DNA of 64,000 nucleotides from Strigops habroptila. Lineage: Eukaryota > Chordata > Aves > Psittaciformes > Psittacidae. Within the stretch, counting starts at the first letter, position 1. Every line of letters starts with the position of its first letter. Both the position numbers and the translations under genes were made by a program. The DNA is taken from the NCBI RefSeq assembly GCF_004027225.2, contig NC_044279.2:52352744-52416743 (forward strand), in the 5' to 3' direction. Below the pieces are notes generated by a model. It was not told the DNA's origin. It saw only the letters and a list, made by a program, of their open reading frames with translations, and made no database searches. Positions 24,236 through 35,900 of this stretch are shown piece by piece.

Positions 24236-25639
24236 TGCCGGACTGTGTTTACTGACACACAAAAAGTTACTCAGGAAGGAGATGTCCCAGCATAGTTCTT
24301 GTTACAGCTGTGTCACAGAAGGAGTAGGGTACAGTCATGGTTACTTCCCCCACTGGTGAGTTACCCTGACCACTCGATAGTGTTAAGATACATTCTAGAA
24401 GTCCAAGCAAAAAGCAAAAATTTGTCTAAAAATTGATGCAACAAATACTACTTATGTATTCATTCCAATATTCTGTTGTATTCAGTGTGATACCCGTAAT
24501 ACGCCCCTTCCAATTCGAAGCACTTTGGACTTGTCAAAAGAAGTGAAAGTAATCTCAGCTACTGATTTACAACACCCCTCTCCTCTATACCTGAATCACA
24601 GAGACACAGCCAATATGTGTCAATATTTTTGAAGGGGGAGCAGAAACACCCCAATGATATCTTTATAAGGTATCACTTTTATCTTTATAAGCTTACCACT
24701 GGAAAAGTGATCTTATGCATACCTGTGCTCTTTGATTTTCTGCAGTTTATCAGAGAAATAACATTTTCCTTGTCTGCAGCATTCAGCAACTTTCATGACT
24801 GATAAGCATTTCAAGTGTTAGCACTTATTCTTACAATTACCTAGATGGGAAGGAGACTTTAAAGCAGAAGACACTGAAGCAATATCAGGGGGTTTCAAAA
24901 GAGGGCTCCCTCTTACCCTTGCTGCCCAAGACCGTCACAGCATGGCTGCATAGGACAGTTGAAGCCTATACAGTGTGCTCAGCCCTTTGTGCACTGCAAA
25001 GACATCCTAAACAACGTATTTGAGGTTTCCTTTCAGGCAAGCTGGATGGAATCACTACTTCAGGACACTTAGTAGTGTATTTCTGCAGCTATGTGATATG
25101 AATAGGCAACAAATTTTGACTGAGACTTGCTCTGAAGTGACTGTTCTATACGGTCACAGGGATGCAGCTATTGGGTTGATGATGGGATTTATTTGTTTAT
25201 ATTAAATAATGTAAGTAGTTAAGAGTTGACAGAACTGAAACACTATTTTTTTTTCTTGTGTGTGCATTTTTCCCTATGATTAAAAATTAATCTTAGCAGT
25301 TTTCCCAATGCCATAATTTTCCTCCCATCACTGATTTTCCTCCATACTCTTCTCAGGTTTCCACAAATCTGAAATCAACATTAGAGCTTATGGGAGATAT
25401 TTTATTTTGTAAAACTTCATTAAACTTGTATCACCAAATAAAACTGTGTATATGCAATAACTCTGACTTGCACAGAACCCATAAACCACCCATCTTTGAT
25501 TGTCTCCAGGCATAAGAGGCTATGACCTTCTCAAACATCTTAGCACCAGAGGAATTGCTTTGCAAGTTTCATTCACTACAGTATGTCTCAGGAAATGTGG
25601 CGAGTTTTTCCCCACTAACTGAAATGCCCTGAAATGTTG

Positions 25640-25720
25640 TGAGACTCATTCTGCTCTTACTTACACCATTAATTTGCATTATTTCACAGTCATCTAAGTG
25701 AGGCTGATTACTAGACTCCA
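25640..25720. repeat. Possible ancient amniote inverted-repeat fragment
   Basis: The block around CATTCTGCTCTTACTTACAC resembles the common 'GATTCTGCTCTCACTTACACC' edge of an old amniote inverted-repeat element. The remainder is too degraded to align by eye. Confidence 0.35.
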
Positions 25721-25869
25721 GTTTCCTATGCTTAGTGCCAGTAGTTCCCATTTCACATTTTGTGTAGCTGTGTGGGTTGTAGCTTTTTTACAGCGTGTCA
25801 CAATTGATTACATGTTATTAACATGTCATGGAAACTTGTCATATGTAACTTAAAATTGGATTCCTAATG

Positions 25870-25990
25870 AGTATCTGGGCCTGAATCTGCTTTTTCTTAT
25901 ACTTTGTTCATTCTGAAGCATAACTCTGAAGGCAATGTGTGGTGGAGTAAGATTGAAAGGGATTTGTGGGCTGAATCCGATTCCCAGGAA
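25870..25990. repeat. Possible ancient amniote inverted-repeat fragment with opposed ends
   Basis: It opens with GGGCCTGAATCTGC and later carries GGGCTGAATCCGATTCCC. 'GGGCCTGATTCTG' ends of this type mark an old dispersed element found across birds and reptiles. It sits only 150 bases from the similar fragment at 25640, so both may be pieces of one insertion. Confidence 0.4.
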
Positions 25991-28722
25991 CAACTCTGAA
26001 GATAGCAGGGTGGGGTGACAGACATTGAACACATGGCAATTTACACAGTTCAAACATTACTAATAGGGTAAGACTTCATGTATTCTGCAATCAATTAATG
26101 GGGTTAGGTTTATCACCTTAAGACTGCTTAATAATAGAAATTCAAAGGCAATCTCTTAAGGGGACTTCTTTATACCCTGTCATTAAAACAAAGGTTCCTT
26201 GTAAAGCATTAACACAGGTGGGAAGGATTTACCATACAGGGATAAGAAAATTAGACAGGAAACGTTCCAGTGATTATTTTAAATATCTCTGGGTGAGGTA
26301 GTAGATAAACAGGGCTAACGAACTTCAGCAAGTTCGAAACCTTTTGCTTTCTGAGCCAGGCTGCCCTTTCCAGAGACATACTCCTGAAAAATTAGGTACC
26401 AAAAGATTTACTATCTGGAAAGACAAAAAGTTTTAAAATATTTTTCTTCATTGCTTTAACATGAAGCAACTCAGAGTGTACGTCCCTCTAGACATGAAGG
26501 CAGAATAAGATTATTCCATGATACAACTATGCTTTGATACAACAGGTCACTTTATAGCTTTCTACAAAGTTTGGTTTAATTGTTTAAAAGCTGAATTTGT
26601 GCTCCCTTGAATATATGTAGGCATAAGAATTTGGTTAAGTAAGCATATATCTCTTTTTACTGTGCTGAAGTTTGAACATTCATCTTTGCTGTATCAAATG
26701 CTAACTTATCCCACATTAGATGCTTATACCACACATATATACTGATGCCTAGTGTGCAACTTCCTGCAGTCAGGGTTGTGTTAGGCAATGCTCTACAGTA
26801 AATGGAAATGTTATTTAGCATACAATTTTCTGGTAGCTATTTTAGATTATGTGAAATTGCCTCTTCACATATTATTTTCAGAAGTAAGAAAGGTTTCTGA
26901 AAGACTGTTGGCTGAAAAGCAACATGATAAGGAAGAAGATATAAAGTAGTTTGCAGCAGAAACCTGTTATATTTGCAAAAGGAAAAATGAGGAAGCAAAA
27001 AAAGCAGCCCTGATGGAGGAAAAAAGAGAAGCTATAGGAGAGATTTCCTGTCTACTGAAGACAATAGGCACTTGCTTGAGAAAGCAGAGTGGAGCAGACA
27101 ACAGCAGGAGAAATGTTTCCAGTGGTTCTCACAGAATTGGAACACAGAGTTTTCTTTGGCATATGAATTCGCTGCAAGAGCCAAATGTCTTCAGAAACAG
27201 CTTATCCTCTGGTAGCTGTCTTTTGTTTAAACTCTCTAAAAACGCATCTGTAAAGCACTATGAAGCATGAAGCCATTCCAAATGCAATCAGTTAGATAAG
27301 GCAGCGTCCATTCTGACTTAGCCACTTGTTCTAACAAACTTAGTAATTCAAAGCTCTGTGGAGAAGAAACTTAAGGCTGCCGGCTGCACGGCAGGACGTC
27401 ATGGATTAGGTTCTTATATATAGGCCAAGTGGTTTAGCAAGAACTCAGCCAAGATGCAAAGACCAAAGGGAAAATCCTGCTCTTAGATCTGCAGGACTGA
27501 TCTCAGACCCCCACATCTATGAAATCAGAGTGCAGGTCTACGACTGTACATTTTTTCTGTGTGCATTCCTGGGAGAAAACACTGAGTGGAAAACAGCAGT
27601 TGCTTGCAAGGAGCTTACCCACTTGTTTTCTGTATCTGATGTTTGATGGGAGAAGGGAAGAGGCTGAGAGACAAGAAACATTAGTCTGTAGCTTTCCACA
27701 AGCAAGAACTTTTCTTCAAGGGCATACATCAAAGTTCCCACATAGTCGCATTTTAAATCCATTCCTTACAGGGCAATGATCTCATTGAAGAGGAAAGTCT
27801 CTGGGGACACACTGGCTCATGAGAGGAAATTAATGAATGGCATGCAGCTTATACACTGCTGGTTATGTCCTTGTTTGTCAGCTACCAGCAATACAGGCAA
27901 TTAGAAGAATTCAAGTCCAGCTGAAGCTTGGATACTGGTTGCCAGCTTGGCACTAGCTTCCCTGATGTCAGGTCTTAGTTGACAAAACATTCCAGTCTCA
28001 GAGACTCAAGCATTTTATCTCTTATATGTTTCATATAAATAATGAAACTCACTTGGGATTAAAAAAAATATATATAAAAATTGCTAGAATGTCTTTATTA
28101 TTACCTAAATGGACATGGGGTCAGGGTCCTGTATTCCATATAATTCAGTGCCGATGTATAATTTCAAGAACATAAGTGGAAAAAAAGAGTCATCTGTGCC
28201 AAGATGCTCAGGATCCACTTATATGAAGACTTACACATGTGTTCAGCTCTATGCAGTGCAAAACTACTATATGGTGACACTGTTCACAGGTTTAAAAGGA
28301 TCTCTGGAGATGATTTTGTAGGATTAGATCCCTCATTTTGCTACTTGAAATGGAACTTCTGTAGAAGTGCTTCATATGTAGATGCATACAAATGAAATAC
28401 ATTTTTTAAGTTGTGAGGAATTCTACAGTCCCCTAATGAGCAGAAGTAGTCTTTTCATAACAGATGGGCAATAACTAATAATTTTCTTCCTTTCACATGT
28501 ATTATACCTTTATCTGAAATAGAGAAGAGTGAAATTCATTCTCATTTTTAAGTTAATATTTTGCATGGATTTTATTTCCGCTCTTTTATCTTAGCATTGT
28601 CCAGTTCTATGTTAAGAAAATTTTTTAAATATGAGACACAATGATTTATGCTCTCTTTAAAGATAGAAATCCATAGCAGCTTGTTATTTATTGCAAGTGG
28701 GGTAGGAATTCACCTGGATTCC

Positions 28723-28739
28723 ATTTATTTATTTATTTA
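28723..28739. repeat. (ATTT)n microsatellite
   Basis: Four tandem ATTT units plus a partial one. Simple sequence. Confidence 0.85.
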
Positions 28740-29361
28740 AATTCAGGCATGCCTAGCATTTCATGGGAAAGAGACAGTTGTATCCCTGTCAGGCAGGGCT
28801 GGGAGCTAGGTAAGAATGCAAGGACTGGACCCCTTATCACACTTCGGAAGACCATGTTTCTGCCTTCTCAGCATGTGCACAGTTATCAGAACAGAAGATG
28901 TGTTCCCACTTCGCATGTTCCAACTTTCAGTACTTCAGTTTGATTCTTTTTCCCCATTCTCCAGGGGACTTACTTACTTATAAAACAATCATGACAGTAA
29001 TCATACACATTTATTGGGTTTGGATACCTCTGTTTCAGAACCATGACATTGATTTGGTAGATATTACAGTGTTATTGGAATGACTCCCCTGTAACACTGT
29101 TGTGGTCAGATTTATTTATTCAGCACAGAGAGTGAATGTTCAGCTCCTTCTTACTGTGCACAGAACTGCCAAAACCATTCCAAAAATAACAGAGGTCATA
29201 AGCATCTATATATGCTTCACTCTTAATGTGAAGATAGTCTGTAAAGGATTTTCAGTGTTCTGCTTAATATTCTGTATGTTCTGCCTCTTGGTAATAAATA
29301 TAAATATTGAAGTCTGAAAAGAAACAACGAAGTAGGCATGTCTTGGATCACTGGGGCAGCT

Positions 29362-29422
29362 CCAGGTAACATGGAAGTCAATGGAAAGACTTTCCTTGGC
29401 TTCAGTGAGGTATGGGTCAAGT
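29362..29422. repeat. Possible ancient amniote repeat fragment
   Basis: ACATGGAAGTCAATGGAAAG is followed by ACTTTCCTTGGCTTCAGTGA, echoing the paired 'AAGTCAATGGAAAGACTCCCATTGACTTCAGTGGG' arrangement of a dispersed avian and reptilian element. Short and diverged. Confidence 0.4.
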
Positions 29423-30075
29423 TGCAAGCCAAGAATAGAGTACAAAGTACTGCCATAACAGTTCCTCTCTTCTGATGTCCAAGCTTCAGAGATGATAAGG
29501 GGAGTTCTGTAGGGCTTTTGGCTTTCCAACCCAATTAAAGACTCTATATATGGCAATGGAAAATAGCCCTATTTAGAGCATTTTGTAAATAATGTTAGTT
29601 ATAAGCAATGATTTTTTTCCACTGCCTATATATAGTTATCTGAAGCACTGTTATGTTCAGGTCAAGAAACAAAAAGTTATTTAATACAGCTTAGGTTTAA
29701 TGTCACATTGAACTGCTTTAACTCAACATCGAGAAGCAGTTGCGCTCCATGAGAAGTTTTAATGTGCATGTTCCTACAGTATTATTAAAAGCATATCTAG
29801 TTTACCAAGATCAGATTACCTATCTCAGTCAGCAAACCTAAAAGTATAGCCCAGCACACCCAGAGACCACTTTTGAAATACATGTAATTCCACATCCCAA
29901 ATGAGCCAGATGATACAGCTTCATAGGGTGTTGATTCCCAGTTAGGTAAAGCATCGCAGGAACACACAGACAGGCTGTTAGCATACAGGACATCCATGTG
30001 GCCAAAGAGTTCATCTTAGTGTACCTCACTGCTCCTTAGGTATTGCTTGTACATACACAGCCAGAGAGAACACTG

Positions 30076-30128
30076 ATACTTCTTGCCAGATGAAGCAAGA
30101 AGTATATATATATATATATATATATATA
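30076..30128. repeat. 11-bp hairpin running into a (TA)13 microsatellite
   Basis: ATACTTCTTGC (30076-30086) is exactly reverse-complemented by GCAAGAAGTAT (30095-30105) across an 8-base loop. The right arm then continues as 13 TA dinucleotides (30103-30128). The TA run is self-complementary, so the locus can extrude as a cruciform. It should be length-polymorphic. Confidence 0.85.
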
Positions 30129-31094
30129 CCTTGATCTGTGCAAGGATGCCAGATTTAGTGTTTTTAATGAGAAATGTTATCTCTAAAGCAGATTCCAAAG
30201 GAATTTTCTGTATTCCATTTTCACGACTATTGGGTGCTTAATCAAAGCTTTCCAAAGAAAGGGACACTTATTATTTAGGCATACACTCACATCTTTTTTC
30301 TGCTGTGCCTCTGCATAGTCTTTCATGTCTGAAGTGGGCACACAATCACGGCATGCTTTTCCTGGAGTTAACTCAGATGCTTGGCATGTGAGGCCTTACT
30401 ATGAGCAGTTAACTCGGACTGAGAACGCCACTGAACTGTGAAACATGTATGCACATGGAGAATCACACCATTGGTTATAATGATTTGCGATTTATCCTGT
30501 CTGTGAATGCATACAGTACTTCTCTGTTCTCTATTCCTGAGAAATACCCATTGCTCCCATACATGAACTATCCATTACTCTAGTACTTATCTACCTATTA
30601 GGGACCAGAAATGTTTTGTAGTAACTTCCATCTATGCTGTAGCATCAAACAAGCAGAATAAACTCTTCTCTGATATTGCAGACATATTCATTCACATTGA
30701 AATTCCAGATCACCACATTTTAAATATAATGATAGTCACATCAGTATAGTACTCAGACCTGTTTACATGCAACCAGTGCTCCAGTCCCTTCCTTTAATGC
30801 CTCATTCTCATTCACTCTTTCATCCCAAGGAAGAAATTTAACTTGCATAGACTCTACATTTTCTGTCTGAAGAAGACCTCTGCAATCATACAGAGGTCTT
30901 ATTTCATTCTCTTATCGTCTATATCCCATCCATGTCCACAGAATCTTCACACAAGAACTGTGCAGCACTTCATAATCACTGAGGAAACAAGCCAACACAG
31001 AGAACAAAATTTCATTCATTTTTTCTAGAAATTGTAGTGGAAACACATAAAATTACCACTTCTAGCTCATGCTTCCAATAGGTAAAAAGCAGCA

Positions 31095-31275
31095 GTCATG
31101 AGAGCATCAAACTGGGAAATGGGGGCCTGAATTTCTAGTACAGCAGTGACAAGAAGCATGGCTTTGACCCAGTCATGTTTCACCCTGTATCTCAGTTCCT
31201 CACCTGTAAAGTGGGAATAGGATGATGTACAATTGAGAAGCACCATGTTAGAACTGGATATTGCTATGTGGTTGC
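31095..31275 (+). mobile_element. MIR-family (CORE-SINE) fossil
   Basis: The order of blocks matches MIR. AGAGCATCAAACTGGGAAAT is followed by a CCTGAATTTCTAG region, then TTTGACCCAGTCATGTTTCA (the 'TGTGACCTTGGGCAAGTCA' position), then CTGTATCTCAGTTCCTCACC and TGTAAAGTGGGAATAGGATG (the 'CTCAGTTTCCTCATCTGTAAAATGGG' hallmark), and a decayed tail near AGAAGCACCATGTTAGAACT. Divergence is heavy, as expected for an element active before the amniote radiation. Such copies are rare but real in birds. Confidence 0.8.
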
Positions 31276-32744
31276 TGAGAACAGAGCCTGGTGGGCTCCA
31301 TTAACCAATTCTTTGGAAGTCCCCCCAGAAGAAGACATCAAGAAAGAGAAGAAACTCCTGCTACCCTTTATCAGGCAATTCAGTGACACTAAAATCTTTA
31401 TACACTAAGAAGGGCTGCAGCTTTGGACAGGTTTTAAAAAAGATAAAAGCACATACAGCCGCATGGATACACAAATGACATCCGTTCAGAATTAGCTTTG
31501 CCCCTTTTATCTTCATAAGAAGCCAAGCTGAACTTCAACCTTTGGATTCTCCTGAGGCATTAGCTTTTCATTGTGAATGAATGGCTGATCACATTATGAC
31601 AGACAAATGATCGGCAGCAGGAGGGTTTACCAACATACCGTGCACTCCCACAGTCACTGAGGGGGAAGTCTAATGAGCAAATAACCTGCTGCAACTTTCT
31701 ACATATTTCCTGTAATTGAGAACTCTTCTGTACTTTGTCTGGAATGCAGATGGCTGTCAGTCACGGGGTCATAAATAGGATTAGGGGCTGTTTCTGGAAA
31801 GGCAGACAACTAGCTTTAGATGCTCAGTTGAAAATACAGATGTTTTCTGGCTGCATGGCTGTTAGGCATTGGTATCTCCAAGTCTGTTTAAGCAGGCTTG
31901 GTTACTAACCTTTCCCTGAGGCCCCAGTCTTGCAACTGGTGCAGATCCCTACTAATTTTTGCCTATGCAAGCAGTTGCAAGATCCAAGCGTTAAAAGCTC
32001 TGGTTAGGGACATACAGCATAGAACTGACTTTCCAGCCTCTATCAAAATGATTTCCAACATCTAATGGGGACTGAGACCTCTTTTCTGTTAAGAGATTTG
32101 TTTCAGACCATTGCACAAAAAAGATTTAAAGTACAATTTCCCTATAAAAAGAATCCCTAATAACTTCCCTAAGCTACCCTGAGAAACCTGATAAAATAAT
32201 AGTCATCTGAGAACTTTAACCTCTTCTATCCCAATTACAGCTGCTGTGTGTGACAGAAATGTCTGATTAATTAATATTTGCCAATATTTGGTTAATTTTT
32301 TTGTGGCACCGGCCAATACATTTATTTCACTGTTACAATTACAAAAAGCAAATATTTCAAGAAAAGAAAGTTGTTTACCAAAAAAGCGAGTGGTTTTGTT
32401 TGGGGTTTTGTGTGTGAATATGTGTTGTTTGGTTGTTGTTGTTGTTGGGGTTTTTTTTAATGCAATGTCTGATTACCAACTGAATTGCCTGTGCAGACTA
32501 TGAAACTTGTGTAACTTTTGTTAAAGTAACATGACCACTTATGGTAACTGACAGGCTCTGCATCACAGCTTTACTGTTCTTCTGTTTGTCCCTTCACTTC
32601 AATATCTATATTAAAACTTATTTTTCTTGTCACTAGAAGCTATTTCTCATGTAAGTAAACCTTCTTGGTTTAGGAATGTTTCAAAAGAGCTTTAAGATCC
32701 CAACCAGAGTAAGGGCTGGTGAGCCACTTCATAAGCATACAGAA
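31276..32744. other. Intergenic DNA between two SINE fossils
   Basis: No gene is seen. The only simple repeat is a (GTT)n-type run at about 32432-32447 followed by a T-rich stretch. Confidence 0.6.
32432..32447. repeat. (GTT)5 microsatellite
   Basis: Five GTT units plus flanking GT-rich bases. Simple sequence. Confidence 0.85.
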
Positions 32745-32747
32745 ATA

Positions 32748-32910
32748 ATCCTTGCCCCAAAAAGCATTTCAAATCTCAATAGCCAGGATACAAAAAGTAT
32801 AGGATGAGAGCTGCTGCAGTGAAACAACTTTCTCAAGGTCACACAGGAGATCACTGACCAGACCAGGAATAAAATGTTCACCTCCCACGCCCCATTGCTG
32901 TGCTCTGTTT
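32748..32910 (-). mobile_element. Ancient MIR/CORE-SINE-like fossil in reverse orientation
   Basis: Reading the + strand, CTTGCCCCAAAAAGCATTTC is followed by the hallmark CAACTTTCTCAAGGTCACAC, then AGGAGATCACTGACCAGACC and AGGAATAAAATGTTCACCTC. This parallels the reverse-strand 'TTGCCCAAGGTCACACAG ... CAGAGCCAGGAATAGAACCCAGGTCTCC' pattern typical of old CORE-SINE copies in turtles, crocodilians and mammals. Exact subfamily is uncertain, and an L2-like 3' tail is possible for the first block. Confidence 0.7.
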
Positions 32911-35900
32911 TTCTTTAGTAGAAAGGAGTCAGTGCTGAAGCGTATTGGTTTCATCCAAGGCAAATTCCACTGACTCTCACCATAATGAAGATAGGGAGAG
33001 GGGTTATAGCCACTTTAATCAATCTACCAAAGCTTACAAAACCCTTGCATGGAATGCAGCTGAGTACAAAACCATCCCATTTCAACAGCTTATTCAGGAT
33101 ATGCAAACCAGATGGAAGTCTATGTATTACACAATTAAATATACTCTAGATCGGAAAGGAGCAATCACCAAAATCATCCAAAGCAATGATATGAGAGAGG
33201 TCATTGTCTTCCATTCATCTATATTAAGGTCACAAAAGCCTCCACGGAGATAAGGGGATGTGGTCAGTGCCCTGAAAGGCTGACATACTAATTACAGACA
33301 GAACAAAGGGGCCAGGGGATAAAGCACAAGACAGGGTAAAGGAATGACGCAGGGTGATGGGGATAAGGCCACAAGGTTATTCAGCAGAGGCATGCTCAAC
33401 AAGGCTGCCCGTGTCTCCTGCTAATGTTGGATTGATCCTAGTGCAGACAAGGTTCTGACTTTTTGGCGATGTCATTGCAAAGATACCATACCCAAATACA
33501 CTCTTTTGTCACAGGACACAGAAGAAGGTTTCAGAGGAATATTTCATTCTGCTGAACAGTGTTCCTGTATTCTTAGATCATTGCCTAGTTCTAAGTCATA
33601 GCCAATCTCTTCCTCACTCACACACTTACTGCATTTGCAGTAAAAACGATGTTCCACCTAACTGCCAGCCCTGCATGTGGATTTTCTTTCCAGACAGTGT
33701 GTCAGCCTCAGCAGAAATTCATATTTTTCAGGTAAAGAACACTTGACAAGAATGTTGAGTTGGCAGCTGAGAGAGGAGGTAGGTATTACCATAACCCCTT
33801 TTATTTTCCCTTATTACATTTTACATTATGAAACGTAATATTTTGGAATCTGAAACATATGGATGAGTTTTATCTTGAAACAGAGACTGACATGCTTGCG
33901 AGTTTTTCTCCTCACACTGGCTTTTTCCAAGTTTTGGTACAGCATCATTCAAACTGCCGTGAAGAATGGTTATATTTTGTACCATAGCTAAGTTAAAAGA
34001 TCTATCAAGGATAAGGGTGCACCAGTCAGAGCAAACCTGATTTAGTTTAATGTTTCTCTGTCTTCCCCTAACATTACATTTGCCTTGGCAATACCCTGCA
34101 GCAGTGAATTTCACTTGTCATACACACTTATGCAGGCAAAAGGGAGTCTTAAATTAGTACAGGACATGAAGTACGTTATATAAAGGGACTTTACTAACCA
34201 CTAATCTCCTAGGTGTTTCCAGCACACAGCTAACAGAAATGATGCCTAACATGTGTCCATGAATTATTTTTATATTGCCAATAGCAGAATGAGATTGACA
34301 CTTGGATATCTCAAGTAGTTAATCAGAGGCTTTGAGACATGCTACAAGATGGGCAGCCAATCAGCTTCACAAGCCCCCAGTCCTCATTGCCAGATTCTCA
34401 AATTTCCCCAAATCTCAACATTTTCTTTCCTTTTCCCAGCTTGACTCCCACAGCCATGAGGAAACTGAAAGTCTGTTACTTTGGGTCTGCCAAAGCCCAA
34501 CATTTGTCGCTTGAGTTAGAGGATCTGTGGAGCAAATAGATGCCATATTTATCCAGTCACTTGTGACCACAATAACACCTTGTGAGGAGCATCTGTAAAA
34601 ACATTTTCATGCCTAAAGACACATGTGAAATTAGACAAAACTCTCAAGTTATCTAAGACCTAGTGCCACAAAATCCATATTCCTCCATTTCTGGGCAGCT
34701 AAATAACTTGAAAAGATCAACTTACTTAGAAAAAAACTAAAGAAAACAAAACTTGACCCTCTCTGATTTTCAGTCTTGAGCAATGTTTGAGTTTATTAAC
34801 ACTCACAGAATCTTTAATATCATCATTTTTCTCCTGTTTATTAAGTGTTTGACTATAAGCTTCCTTCCCATTCTTCTTTCCCTCAGCTTTCTATATCAAC
34901 TGTCACAGATTTTTCATCATTCCTGCCTGTGCACCACCTACCTCACATCCATACTGAACTACATTGACTGAAATCCCATAGGCACACACATTTCTACAAG
35001 CTTTTCAAATACCCACTCTCCTCCTCGGATGGCTGTCAACTGAGGTGATGTACTTGTACAATCATTTAAATTCCTCCTTCCATCTCTACTGTGAAGCTAT
35101 ATTTGCTGCAGAAGAATCAGCCCCACGGAGAAACAGCACTCACCATCCCTATATATTTCACACGCCCTGTGGCAACAGGTCTAGAAACCCCAGTTTTCCA
35201 TGGCTTTTCTTTTTGCTTCCTCCCAGCTCCCTCATATTCTTCCCTTCCCTCTCTTCCTGTGGCAGAAGTAGCCGTCCTGTAACTTCTCATCTGTAAGGCA
35301 GTAAAATTCAATTTTGGGTAATACTGCCAAGAAGCCCTCAGATGAAACAGACTGCATTATTTATAGCATTGTGAAGATAGAAAATTGGGCAAAAAGGAGA
35401 CACCAACAACTCAACTCATTTGTATTATGTATTTGTCTCTCTCCATTTGAGTTCTCCAAGCATGACACAGCTCATTCCCATCTGTCTTTATGGAAAGGCA
35501 TAGGTCTTCCACAGAACTTGTGGAAGACAAGGGAATCAGACAGTCCCATGAGGATAGTTCCAATAGCCCAGAATGTCTCCAGGCAGTAGGACTTGACTGT
35601 ATCAGAGTAAGGGAACCAATCCTCAAGTGACTCTTCGCACTTTTCATAACAACTGGGTATGAACCTGTGCTTCCCATGGCAATGTCTTTGTCATAAACCA
35701 CTGGGCAAAACAGGAATCTGGGAGAAAGGTCCCTTTGAAGAGATGATGCTTTATTTACTCGTGTCAGGCAGACAATCGAAATCTAATGACTCAACCATCA
35801 GGAGGGATGGGCCAACATAGAAAAGATTGGTGGTACCAAAATTGTGTTATGAAAGTACCTGAAGGAAAATAAGAGGACAAAGGGAAAATTAGTAATTTGT

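Larger units (their letters stand above)
20206..31080. other. Intergenic DNA, no gene seen
   Basis: This is mid-gap DNA between NTF3 and ANO2. No ORF resembles a known protein. Noted and listed separately are a purine-rich patch near 21513-21560, old-repeat fragments near 24051, 25640, 25870 and 29362, an (ATTT)n tract near 28723, and a hairpin with a TA microsatellite near 30076. The rest is AT-rich unique-looking sequence. Confidence 0.6.

Noticed and set aside
26315..26345. GTTCGAAACC string resembling a tRNA B-box
   Set aside because: No A-box at the proper distance, no cloverleaf pairing and no poly(T) terminator.
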